Source of the DNA: Callipepla californica brunnescens
Taxonomy: Eukaryota; Chordata; Aves; Galliformes; Odontophoridae
DNA length: 64,000 nt
Direction: 5' to 3'
NCBI GenBank assembly: GCA_023055505.1
Contig: JALIRH010000002.1
Location: 36,899,733-36,963,732, forward strand
This document shows, piece after piece, positions 48,701 through 60,689 of this stretch. The position numbers and the translations under genes were made by a program. The notes under the pieces are model-generated. The model did no database searches. It was not told the DNA's origin and saw only the letters and a program-made list of their open reading frames with translations. Positions within the stretch are counted from its first letter, which is position 1. Each line of letters opens with the position of its first letter.

Positions 48701-51339
48701 AGGGCTTAAGATGGGGAAAAGAGGGGAGGATAAAACTAGCCACTGAATGGGAGAGACTTGGGAACCATGCTGATCAGAAATGCATTGGCATTAGCACTTA
48801 TGTTCTCTATTTCTTTTTGTGGTTGGATATTTAATTCTAACACTGATATCACAAAGTGTGTTGCTATGATTTCTTTCTGGTGTAACATTTCTAAAGAAGC
48901 AAGGGGAGTAATCAAATTGTAATTATAGTTTAGATGAAGGGACTAGACTCATGGATTCTGGTACTGATGTTGAAAATGAAATTAAAAGTTTACAGTATAC
49001 ATAACAAGCACTTAATAAATTCTCAGTATAAAGTTACAAAGAAGAATTATTTCTAGCCATCTTTGGTCATTGGGTACTCTTTCAAAACTACATAATACTA
49101 TAACAAAGTGGGAGATGAGTGATTTGCCTGAATGCTGATCTAATAGGATACTCAAGAAACAGTAACTAACGTAAAGCTGAAACACAAAACCTGTTTATTC
49201 AAAGGTTTTCCAATTCCATTACCCTAAAAATATAGAGAATATATGCCTTTGAATAATGAATGCATTTTTTCCTGAAAGAGTATTTGTACCTAAAGAAACT
49301 TCTTATTTTTCAACAGAAACAATTAGTCATGTTTTGAATCTGGACTTCTGAATAGCTAATGTTCTAGATACACTCCATTTATTTAGCTGGGTATGGCTGA
49401 AGAAGTTTCTAATGCCCTGTTAATTCCTATTGCCCATTACTAGCCTTGTAAATGAATGAAGTTACACCACCAAAATAAAATCTTTACTACTTGCTGTCAG
49501 TGTCGACTTTCAGTGAGAGCTTTCAGTGCAATCAAATATTGAGCTGGGACATGTTTTTCTGATGAGTATTATTTTCAACAGCAAGAAAGTGTAAATTAGT
49601 CAGTCACCATGACATAATGCAATAGCAACCCATAACTTTTCAACGTGACTGTTTTTCTTTGTATTCCTATATTTCTCTGGGAATTGAGTAGTTCTATGGA
49701 CTACAGTACAGTATTTCCAGATTGTCATCAGTAGGCAGTTCAGTAGTTAAAACGAAGACCCAATAAACTGGTTGGTTTCAACTTTTACACTTTATGATAT
49801 TAGACATCTCATGAGAAAACCCTGTCTTTCTCAAAGTACTCCAGAACTGTAAAGTGACTTAGTGACATCAAACAGCAATTCAGTCTCGTAAAGTAATATC
49901 CAATTTTCTCAGTGTTTAAGAACTGTTTTATGAAACATATTCTTGGCTAATACTGACCTTAAAAAAATATATCCCCCAATTTTGATCCGATAATCATAGA
50001 GACAGATTATTTCCTTCTCATTTGTACTCTTAGAAATATATCTTGAAATTTTCTATATGGGAATTGTTAGCATATTGTTCTCAGTCCTGTACTGATAACT
50101 CAGTGCCTCTACACACCAGAACATGTTAAGAAAAGTATGTAAAAAAGACAAGACAAATAAATTAGTTTGAAGGACTCAACTAGACAGGGAGATTCTTTGT
50201 TCTTTAGCAGTCACTGAGCAAACAAGGTATATGTGTGTAAACTAAGAAGTGTTCTCTTCTGTTAGTCATGTTTTAAAGTAATTATTGACTTTTCTCCTTG
50301 CAGCTGTGTATGTGGAGGGACATGACACAGTATTTCTACAGTACATAAGTCATTCTCATGAAAAATCATTTTTAACCTCTTCAGTGCTATGAGCACAGTG
50401 GAATGACCTGGCAGTGGCAGTACTCTGAAAAAAATTGTTCATTCATTTAGATGGAATATCAAAATGTACAGTAATCTGTACATCCAGACCAATACATTTC
50501 ACATGCCCATTGAGTATATCACATAGTACTGAAGTGATCAGAGTGACAATTTCTGTCTATATCACTTGTCCTATTGTCACAGAAGAATAATCAGTTTATT
50601 CAGCAGCTTGATTAGAAAGTTCAGGTAACATATAACAGTATATATGCCATAGAAGGCAGGTACTAGACGGTGCTTTTGCCCCTTTGGGGTAATTTTCTAA
50701 CTACTGTAATTAAGAACAGCTCTCTGACTTGAGTAAAAAAAAAAAAAATCATAATAACAGCTTACAGTTTAAACCTTTAAGTAAATTCTATGTCTGTTCT
50801 CTCAGTGGTTTATCATGAACATCATGAAAGCCAACAGTACCTACGATTTGAATGGTTCCTGCATAAGTAGACACAGAGCAGCATTTGGGGTTTTTGAAGG
50901 AGTGAAGTCCTGGCTTGCTGCCCAGCTTTCCCTCTTTTCCTCAGGGTTAGAACTGTCAGGGGATTCCCCAATAACAATCAATGACCTGCTGGCTCTTCTG
51001 GCAGTGTGCCACAAAGTTGTGAAACTGCTGAGGATTACATGTCCTGATTCACCCTCACATATGCTAGGGAGCTTCAAGCTGGGAGAATATTCTAACCTGT
51101 TAAGCAAAGATAGTGCATGTATTTTTCTTCCAAGTAACCACTCCCCCCTCCCCCCCTTTTTTTGTTTTTTAAACATGAGGCAAAATATGTGCCTTGGCTG
51201 TTGGGCTCTTGGACAAGCACATGTTGAGTACTTTTTTGGTTTACATTTAACTGATTAATAAGGAATTTTATTTAAAATTTTTCTTACAGTTTTTTTTTTA
51301 TAAGGGGATCTAGCAACAGGATGAAATAAATGTCTTTAA
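45746..51339. other. AT-rich DNA, no assigned gene
   Basis: About 5.6 kb. It contains a T/G-rich low-complexity stretch at 48188-48260 (gttgttgttgtttggttgg, then a gtgtgtgtgcgcatgc segment). The segment at about 47990-48185 is a GC-richer, non-repetitive block (ttggcaattgccctggagcc, later caaattgccaagccttaatt) that looks like conserved non-coding DNA. A 147-codon plus-strand frame lies at 50815-51258 (see findings). Confidence 0.4.
48188..48266. repeat. T/G-rich low-complexity stretch
   Basis: Runs of T are mixed with gttgttgttg and ggttggttg units and end in a gtgtgtgtgcgcatgcacac stretch. The alternating purine-pyrimidine end could adopt Z-DNA. It is simple-sequence DNA. Confidence 0.8.
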
Positions 51340-51580
51340 ACTGGAAGAGGGTACATTTATGATATTAGGAAGAAATTATTTAATGTGGAGTTGGTTAGAA
51401 AATGGAACAAGTTGCCCAGATTGTGAATACCCCCTTCCTGAAGGTATTCAAGGCCAGGCTGGATGGGACTTTGAGCAACCTGGTCTAGAGGGAGGTGTCC
51501 CTGCCTATATCATGGGGGTTGGAACTAGATCCTCTTAAAGGTCCCTTCCAACCCAAACCATTCTATAATTTTATGATATT
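51340..51580 (+). mobile_element. CR1 LINE 3' end
   Basis: Plus-strand CR1 tail. It runs from 'gatattaggaagaaattatt' through 'ttgcccagattgtgaatacc', 'ttcaaggccaggctggatgg', 'gagcaacctggtctagaggg' and 'aaaggtcccttccaaccc' to aaaccattctataattttatgat. It is 5'-truncated at about 240 bp with an eroded octamer tail. Confidence 0.93.
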
Positions 51581-52700
51581 ATACGAATACTAAAAAAACT
51601 TAATGCAGGCTCCAGTTTTTTTTTTCCAGTTTGTTTTGATGCTAAACAGTTCGTCCCGGTTTTAATCAAAGTTTATGATAACAATAGCATCCGTTTATTT
51701 CATCTTTATATCTCTTTTTAGCTGTTACCTTCGACTGTCTTCAGGATACAAATGCCACTTTTATCTACTCTATATACAGCTCTTTGTTGTGCTTGGATTT
51801 CTCTAGTGAGATTTTTTTATGTTAATTTTGCACTGAAATCTTCAGTCAAAAAATGACTGTCTTGTATTTATCTAGTCTTTTCCTTCAGAAATTTAATTTA
51901 TGGAAGCACAGTACTATTAATTTTCATGTAAATGTAAGTGTACTGAAATAATTTGCTGGGCCCAGGACAAATATTCCAGTAAAACCTGTTTTGTAATCAT
52001 CCTATGGCATTTTCCGGTGAAAGTGTTCCAGAAAAGTGAGTTGTAGGAATTCTTTGTTATTTGATAGGAATTTCTGCTGTGGAAATTCATATAATGTCTT
52101 GGAGTTCGTAATCTCTTATTTTCCAGAACATAGTTAGATATCTCTTTATGGCTCTAAAATATTTTCCTTGATAAAATATCTTAAAATTTACAAGAAAAAA
52201 TACAGAAATCTCTTAAAATGTATAACAATTATTCTTACATTTAAAAGAAAAATTGAATATAATGATAGCTCTTCACTTTAAGTCTGATCACAAATACAAG
52301 ATGAGATAGTTGAAGATTTAGCAGTGTGTCGGAGTAGCTAGCACTTATTAACTAATCCACAGACACAGGCTTTAAACTTATGTGATCATATGGAGTATTT
52401 TTTAATCGAATCCCTCTGATACTACTTGAAGTTCTGAACACTGAATCAATTACTAAACATGACTCAGTGGATGTTGGTAAAGAATTAGATTCTTCTGAGT
52501 GTATTCATTAATTTATTTTACATCACCCAGCTATTGTTGAATATTTTCTTCTAAAGTAACATATAAAATTGTACCCGTCTGTTAACAAATCATCATATAA
52601 TATTTTACATTTTTTTTAAATTGATCTAACAATTGGCAGCAAGTGCATAAAGAATAGCTCAATTAAGTTAGTTTGTGCTTTTCTGATGACAAACTATGGA
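51581..52700. other. AT-rich DNA, no gene seen
   Basis: No gene, RNA or known repeat recognised in about 1.1 kb. Confidence 0.5.
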
Positions 52701-53236
52701 CAAGACATGCATTCCAAAATATTGCCACATCTTAATTTCCATGGAAACAGCAAAAGATGAAAAAAACACAATAACACTATTGGACAGAGCAGATTCTAGG
52801 CCACTGAATACTATTTTTCAGCACGGTCACCACCACTGGCCAATTGGCATAGATGAGCTGATCAAGATGATCCTCATTGCATGGCGCAGCAGCTTCCACG
52901 TAACCACCACTGAATTGTACCACCCATCGTCTCACGTTGCTCACATCCACTGTTTGGTCTTCATAAACATTCAGCAAGCATCGATGAATGTCAATGGGTG
53001 CATTTTTTTCTGCATGGAGGAATTCAATGACATATCTTCGCTTCATAAACACTTCCATGTCAGACACCATTTTGTCAGACTACTCCCCTGCTGCTGTCTG
53101 TCATGCAGCAACAAAATGCAATGAAATATTGGTGGGAAGGTTCATTCTCTACTGTCATACCAAGAACATCTGCCTCTGATATTGTGAGCCAACATCATAA
53201 AATAGGAGGTTTTACTTTCAGAACTTTCCTTGCATA
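52701..53236 (-). mobile_element. mariner-type element, internally deleted, copy 3 (different junction)
   Basis: Same family as 31727-32254 and 35731-36277, with related ends (left caagacatgcattccaaaat; right, reading outward, cagaactttccttgcata). The internal deletion is different. This copy keeps more of the transposase N-terminus and less of the C-terminus. The N-terminal helix-turn-helix region is readable on the minus strand (53070-52777). Confidence 0.88.
52777..53070 (-). pseudogene. mariner transposase N-terminal fragment
   Basis: A minus-strand frame of 97 codons. It opens MVSDMEVFMKRRYVIEFLHA, then DIHRCLLNVYEDQTVDVSNV, then RRWVVQFSGGY, which is the N-terminal helix-turn-helix DNA-binding domain of mariner-family (SETMAR-like) transposases. 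After HLDQLIYANW near residue 78 it runs across the deletion junction into out-of-frame sequence from near the original C-terminus. The whole catalytic domain with its aspartates is missing. It could at most encode a DNA-binding fragment; I see no evidence of expression. Confidence 0.88.
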
Positions 53237-53574
53237 TGTATAATCACATTTTCTCCTCCTGGCCTGGCCAAATAACTGATTTCCACTTTAAAAAGGGACA
53301 ACAATTTGGGTGAAATCTTACTGAAAAGATTGGATTATGTAAAACAATTCCTTTAAGTATAGTTGAATGAACCTTGTATTTTGGTATTGGGTTTTATTTT
53401 GGTTTGGTTGAGGTTTTTTTGCTTGTTTTCTTTTTTGTTTTCTGTAAATATATCTGTTCTTACTAAACAATGTAGACTTGAAGTAAGTAATGTATCATTT
53501 ATATTATTGTACTTCAGTAGTAGATTTTGTGTGTGCAACCTGATTAAAAATCTAAGAAAAAAACACACACACCG

Positions 53575-53600
53575 TAAATAAATAAATAAATAAGTAAAAT
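53575..53600. repeat. AAAT microsatellite
   Basis: About five tandem aaat units (taaataaataaataaataag) form a short tetranucleotide repeat. Confidence 0.85.
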
Positions 53601-55309
53601 GACAGGCTGTATTTCTAAGTGATGGTAAAAACGTGAATGTGGACTCTGCAAGTATTTCCTTCAAACTTGTTGGTCCCATTGTTTTAGATATTGGCTAGTC
53701 ATTTAGTGCAAAGATTTGGGGAATCTCAAGTTCTTCTAACTTCTTGATTCACATTGCAGATGTCAGACTGTGTCATAAACACAGGAGGAAGAGCAAATAA
53801 TGTAATCAGTACCATATGTTTTCCTACTGGCTGCACACCTTGTTCCACCCAAAGCTGTTTACCTGTGAATGCATAGGTCTGTGACTTCATTCTCCACCAT
53901 ATGGCAGAGTTGATCAGAAGCATACGACAACAAGCATTTACAAGTTGCTAGCCTTTTTCCTCCCCATACATGTTCGGCTGAACAGAGAATTGTGTCTCTT
54001 TTCAGTCATACCTTCTTCCTGGTGTTGTTCTTAACATCCATATTTGACCTAGATGGTCTCACATTGGATGAAATTCATAAAGATATGTGTTAGTTAATGC
54101 AGCAAAGATAACAATATTTACCTTTTATTTTTTTCACTTATTATCTTGACAGACAGACACACAAATGAAATTCTCATTTCAATTGAGATTTCATGTATCT
54201 GCATTGAGACCAAAGCAAATGATTAAGAGCACCTTGTAACACAGTGAAAAGAGAAACTTTAATGAAAATCCTAAACCACTCTAACATACTGTGGCATGCA
54301 CTACATGGTAATAATTGGGGGTGTGAACAAACTGAATGTGACTGCATTACTCTTTTACTGGTTTCTCTGTCACTAGCAGAGATGGTATTAAATACCTCAG
54401 CAGCTTTACACATTGTATCTCTGTTACTAATACTAATGAAATCTACACAGCAACCCAGAAGTATAATTACTTTGCCATCACTAACTCCCATTATACTATA
54501 TGAAAGAAAAATTAGACCCTTGCTTTTCTACATTCCAAGCATCTCAATACCATGAACATGAAGCATAACTGTGAAACAGAAAATGTATTGAATAGAATAC
54601 AAATCAAGAGCTCAATGATGTAAGCACAGCTCCTTCATGTGCTGACAGAGAATGTCCTCTGCCACGACTTGCATATAATCTGAGCAAAATGCACTTTTAT
54701 CTTCAAATGCACTTTGTCCGGCAATACTTGAGAACAGTCCTAACTGGTGGCTACCTGAAAGTGTATGGTTTTTAGTGATGTTTTGTGGATATTGCCCCTC
54801 TAACTTGGACAATTTTTTAGCAATTTAAAAAAATCAGACCTAGTATAATATACTAAATGCATGTTAGTTTATTTCTGAAGATATTCTATTACATATTCCA
54901 AAAGCACATTCATGCCTAGTGTCTAACATCCTGTCACACAGCATTACTATGTTGTGGTTATAGTGATCAGATGTGTAATTTCTGTTGGCCTCAATGACCA
55001 TTTGATAAGACGCTTCATTTTCCTACAGAGGTAAAATGTCATATTTTCTGCTGTGTAACTATACTTTTGCACTATGTGTTTATGAATGTGAGTGTGATAA
55101 GTAATCTGCCTTAGCAATGTATCTGAGAGTCTTACTCTCTGCACAGAAGATACTGTATCTGCAGCAAAGACTCAAAAAAAAATACAAAAAAAATAAAAAT
55201 AAAAAACAAACCTATAACAAACAAAACACCAATTACCAGTTTTAGTCCTCACTCCACCAGACACACACACTTATTTTTTGAAGGAAAGAATAAATGATAT
55301 TTCTGGTGC

Positions 55310-55640
55310 AGTACTGCAGAGACAAGGACTGTCGAGCTGCATTTCTTCAGTTATCCTGAGCCCAGGTGTTAAACATGGCACATGACACTGGTGCGCACCA
55401 TGCAGTGAGGCAGGGACACTGTGTGCCGACAGAGAATCAATAATGAAGTGGAAAAGACAATGACACTCAGTGGCATTGTCTCTCTTCCTGACAGTTTTAT
55501 TCAGCCCCAGAAGTATTAATTCAATTGCTTCAGTAACAGCAGCCTCTTTGATTTCATTCAGAAGTCAGCACTCATGGGGAGATTCAGAGCAGCATCTATT
55601 ATGCATAAATACTTTCCATGATCGTTTCCTTGTACATACT
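55310..55640. promoter_or_regulatory. candidate conserved non-coding element
   Basis: This non-repetitive block is richer in GC than its surroundings. It contains a near-perfect 25-bp palindrome of facing SOX-type sites (55456-55480), attaattcaattg-type homeodomain cores at about 55517-55530, and an octamer-like attatgcataaata stretch near 55600-55612. These are features I associate with developmental enhancers in gene deserts. This is inference from composition and motifs only; conservation was not tested. Confidence 0.3.
55456..55480. promoter_or_regulatory. 25-bp near-palindrome with facing SOX-like motifs
   Basis: GACAATGACACT and AGTGGCATTGTC pair at 11 of 12 positions around one central base. 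The outer ACAATG and CATTGT are the SOX-family core in inverted orientation. Dimeric SOX-E sites have this kind of arrangement. The motif match is direct; function is inferred. Confidence 0.35.
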
Positions 55641-56414
55641 TAGTGATCTAAATTGCTTTTACTACTGATGAAGTCAAATAGAGTTCTAATTTTTTCTTCT
55701 CACAGATAACCATTTCAGTAACAGAAATAGATTTTAAGTCAAAGATTCTCTTGAGTCGATTTCATGCTTGAGCACTTTAAAGATAATCTAGTGAAAAATG
55801 TAGCTAAAAGTTAATAAATTCTGCTTAAACAAATGAGATAAAGAATAGTCTACAACAACATATGAAACTTTGTTATTAGTAACTAGCAACTAAGAAAGCT
55901 GTGTTTATCTGTTTTCCTCTATTCCTTATTATTGTAATGACCGCTGCAAATACACAATACTTTCTACCTTTTCTTCACCACTGCAAATGAAACTACTCTT
56001 CCATGTCTCTTTCCCTATCAAAGTCAGCATTAATGAGTTGAGAAGTCTCAAACACAAGTCCAAAATCCTGAAAGGTTACTAAAAGACTTTTGAAGCATGT
56101 AGACTGGAAGAAGTTAGATAGTTATTCAATCAGTGTTTACTTGCTCTTCAGTTGAATAGAGAACATCAGTGTAATCTCTTTCAGCTTTTACAACTGTCAA
56201 AAGTTAATGTTAGTTACTTTTGCTTTAGACCAAAGTACGTATACTGCACTAATTTTCACTGTTGTAACAGACGTTGAATGCTTTCAACACTTTTTTTTTT
56301 CTTCTTCTAATTAAGCCATTTCCACATGTCACTAAGTATTTATGTGTGTGTCTGCTATTAAGGATCATTCTTTGAACACTCAGGTCTCTGTTTTTGTGAT
56401 TTATTTATTTACTG

Positions 56415-56438
56415 GTGTGTGTGTGTGTGTGTGTGTGT
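56415..56438. repeat. GT dinucleotide microsatellite, 12 units
   Basis: Twelve tandem GT units. The open frame that starts here (94 codons, translating to Cys/Val repeats) is an artefact of the repeat. Confidence 0.95.
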
Positions 56439-59400
56439 TTGCTTATGTGTGAGAGAGAATGGATACAGAAACAAGAATGGAGAATTTACAGTACTTTTAT
56501 ATCATCAAACTCAATATTGCTTATGAACACCAGAGTGAAATCGTTGGGCATTGGTGCTTCCATTCATCTTCATGGTGCAGTTTATATGAAAGAAAAACTT
56601 GGACATATGGAACAGTTAATTTTATGCTATATCAGTGTCAGAAATTGTAGATGCAATATAAGAAAGTTAAACAATACCAGTACTGGAATTTTATTGTAGT
56701 AAGTGTACTCAGAGAGAAACTTTTAGACATAGTATGGAATGTAAATATAATGTGCAGTGGTGGATCCATGTGGGACATCCGTATTCCTCATTTGAGGTAT
56801 TGTTTTACATTTATGTAGGTTTCAAAGGCGAAAGTTGAAGAAAGTTTTATGAAAACAGCATTCAGCTATCGGTACAAAAGAAATCTGAAAACTGTTTGAA
56901 TTAGCTTCTGCTGGAAAAGCTGTGGAGGAAAAGTAAACTTCAGTCTGTCACAAAAAATTTAGTTAAAGTTGAAATGAGTTTCTTAAGGCAAGCTAAGATC
57001 CTTTCTCGCTACTGTTTTAATTTGAGTTGAGTTTACTGAATTTCTGTGTTGAAAATATATTCACATGAGGAAAGAGAATGTCTACAAAGGGACCTGGCTG
57101 GAAATATTATGTCCATTAAAGCCATTATTGGATGTTTCTTTGAGCAGAACTGACTTAATGGAGCCTTGTTCTGTAAGAATTCAGAGCTCTTAAAATCTGT
57201 ATTTCACTTTCTCATGCCAAATCAGGAAGCATGCAAGATGTGTCAAGATACTATTTTAGAACATGAGAGCAAGTAGTGGATATTTGCATAGTTTTGTGAA
57301 CAAGACTACATAGTGGAGGAAAACAAGATCACTTCTTACATCAGTAACTCATTTCTTATAAATTGTTTTGCACATATATTCACATACTTATTTTTAAAGG
57401 TGTCTCCAAAAGATGCTTGCTCTGTGACATAATAACAGGAAGGACTGAGATCACATTCAAGACAGGATAAGGGATGGAAGGGAATCAGAAGAGGCAGTTT
57501 CCCATCATTTTACTCTTAAATAGGTAGTTCATGTTTCAATTTGTATTCATATCTTAAATGCATAAACTATTGAAAATGTGAATCCATTTTATAATCAAGC
57601 ATGTACAATCTTAGATCTTATAATAGGGAAACAAATATTGCTTACAGCAGTCAAAGGCTGGATGTACTGCATACAGCCTCATGTTACTCTGACAAGGGTT
57701 CACGTCAAATTGGGGAAATTACATTGTCCCAAATTTTCTCCAACAAGACATCACAGTAGATTATCTGGCTGCCACCACTCATCAAGCTGCAGCTGCTCCC
57801 CTGATCTGTTTTTCTGAACCAGCTCCCTATATCTCTGCTGAAGTCAGACAGGATGCAGACCATGCTGAGAAGCAGGTTGGATTAGCAATAATAAGGAGGC
57901 GGGTTGAGCAGCCAGTAAAGAGTCAGACATGACTGGTGGTGCAAATACAGGCTCACTCAGGCTTTTGTTTGCAGCTTTGGTACAAAGACTGGTGGGGTTT
58001 TATCCATCAAAGCATTATGAAAAAAAAAGAAGAAAGTACATTGATGTTTTTGACCTCAACGTTATCCCCTTGGTTTAACTTTGACCTCCTAATTTTGCAC
58101 CAAAGGGATGCTGTCCTGCTTAGACATGGTAAGAATTTAGAATGTAGGGAGCACTAGCACAAATTTTGTGCAGAAGCAGTGTATAACTGGTAAAATGCGA
58201 TAGACTCTGTCTACTTCAAAAGGTTTCATAATTCTGCAGCTGTATACAAATGATCCATTTTGTTAATCTGAATTCCTGGGGTCATTAAAATTTTTTTCTC
58301 TTCTCTCCTGAGTAGTTTATTACTTTGAGAGAAAAAAAAAATCAGTTTAAAGTCAGGTAAGGGAGGAAAGCTGACAAAAACATAAATTAGAGGAAGAACT
58401 TAATTTAAAAAGTGTCAAAAAGGATAGATAGTCTTAGTTCAATAATAAAGCCTGGTTCAAGAGCTTTCTATCTTTAAATAAAGCATTCAAGCACTCTATT
58501 ACCTGTATACAACCAATCTTTGATTTCCAATCTAAGAATATTTTTGCTTATGTGATTAGCATACAAATGCAACCAAAAAAAATGTGGCTATGCAGGTGAC
58601 ACCTAGGACATATTTTGACTTTCATGTCAGCACTGGGGAGAGATTCTGAATGTGAGACTTGCCTAAAAAGTTCTATTTTGCTTGGATCAAGATATCTCCG
58701 CTGAGTTAGGTTATAACTGCACTTAATGGGATATGTCATGCTGTGTCTTGTGCTGCTTTATTGTGACACAAAGTACTGCTTTAAAGACTGAGCTTTTCTG
58801 AACTACCATACCATGGACTGAGTATGAACATATGTTGAAATCATATGAATATATAAAAAACAATTATACTGCAGAGTAGATACAGTATCTGCAGTGAATA
58901 CACTGTGAAGTTGAGGAGTTGTACTTTGTATTATATTTTCAAAAAACCTTTTTCTGCTTCTGATATTAAAGGTGAAATATAAGTTTGCCTCAAAGACAAA
59001 GATCAGCATCATCCTGTAGAGCTGCTATGCTCCACAGATCACTAGATCACTATGCCAGGAAACCTTTGCAGTAAATCTATGGGAATCTGTTGATTTACTT
59101 AGAATTTACTGTGATTTTCAATGAGCAGAATGTGACTCACTGCATTCTTCATAATCAAAATAAAGCCATTCCCTTTTGTAATTCCTGAAATTGAGGTAGG
59201 GGGATGAGGATAACTTGAGACTCAGATGTGCTGTCCACTACAAAAAAAAAGAGCCAATGAACAAAACAAGTCAGTACAGATAGTGAGAACTGTGAATTCT
59301 TTCTTTCTGATCCATGCAATCAGCTTGCTTTTCACATAGTGGGACCAATTGTAGGGAGAAGAGGTGCATAATTACATCTCTGTGGTTTCTTTTGGCTCTC

Positions 59401-60689
59401 TGCTGAGTCTGAAAACAAAGATGCCTTTTATGTTGTGAGATTATTTGCGGAGTCTATCACACTTTGCTTATAACTGGACTAAGTTAGCAAATACATTTTA
59501 CATAGATCACGCATTGAAATTGTTCCTTTTCAGCACTAAGAGCCTTGGGGTCTGAAGAGTTTGCAAATAATTCTAATCCTCAAATCTCTCAAACCCCACC
59601 ACCCACAAGAAATAAAAAAATAAAAACACACCAAAATTAAAGTTGTTGGCTATTTGGTTATTTAATTATCTTTATAGCAACAGCTGCATCATTTGCAAAC
59701 ACTCAAATCTGATTAAAATTAAAGATACTGAATTTACTAGCCAAATATTTCCAACTAATGATCACTGAAATGGAAGTTGGCCAAAATATTTAACAATTTA
59801 TTTTCTGGTATTGTATACTGCTTGAGCTCTCTAGGCTCCACTGCCTCATTAATACTTTATTTGTGATGAGTTTTTGAAGACCTTTGTAGTTAAGTTACGA
59901 CAACATCAAGTTAGTGACTTTCTCATGAAGGAAACTGTCTTTTGGGGGATGATAATTTACTATTTGAGTTGATCTCTGAGGACGTTTGAGATCTTCCAAG
60001 CTCTTTATAAACCATCTTTTGTAACTTTTTTGGTTTTGTTGCTCAAGCTAAGTTGTTAAAAATGGAACTGTGCCCTTATATTGCTCAGCTAGAGTGACTT
60101 GACAGCTCTCTTGAGGGAGTGATGATACTCACTCTTCAGAAATGTGTCCCTTGGTATGGAGGTGCTTGCCCACTTGTCTACCTCATTAAGAAAGTTAACT
60201 GAAAAAGTGGTTGCTTTCTGCCAATTCCTGGGTCAAAACAACATGCATGAGATGTATCTAATTTTTATTTTTGTGCCTGATTGTGTTGGTGTTTCGTTCT
60301 TTATTTTGCTTGTTTCAGTTCCTTAGAACAAGAAATTTGCATGTGAGTGTGCATGTACAGACATTGATGCTCTCAGAAGACAGGGAGGTGTTATTAATAT
60401 AGAATTCCAAATAATGAATAATGGACCATCTAACCTCTCCTTTCAGTCCCTTTCTTTTACTTAATTTCATACATCATTTCACTTCTCACATAGGTTAATT
60501 TTCAAAGAATGCAATTTTTAACACTTACTTTCTTCCATTGGTCCTGTAGTACGCCATGACACTTTTGGCTGAAGGAGCTAATGCTGACTGATGCAAAATC
60601 ATAAGAAAATGTTTTGAATTAGCATTGACAGTCTAGCAGACATGTATGTGACATTCTTTAACCTTGAAATGTGCACTGCATGCAATGTC

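Larger units (their letters stand above)
53237..60689. other. AT-rich DNA, no assigned gene
   Basis: About 7.4 kb with no recognised gene. It contains an (aaat) run at 53575-53600, an A-rich stretch at 55170-55215, a GT repeat at 56415-56438 and a conserved-looking block at about 55310-55640 with a SOX-type palindrome. A 105-codon minus frame at 54174-54491 and a 103-codon plus frame at 54244-54555 overlap each other and have no recognisable motif. Confidence 0.4.

Noticed and set aside
54174..54555. Overlapping open frames of about 105 codons on both strands
   Set aside because: Both are open over the same bases with no motif on either strand, which points to a chance lack of stops.
56415..56699. 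94-codon frame beginning with a Cys-Val repeat
   Set aside because: The start is a GT microsatellite and the rest has no recognisable motif.
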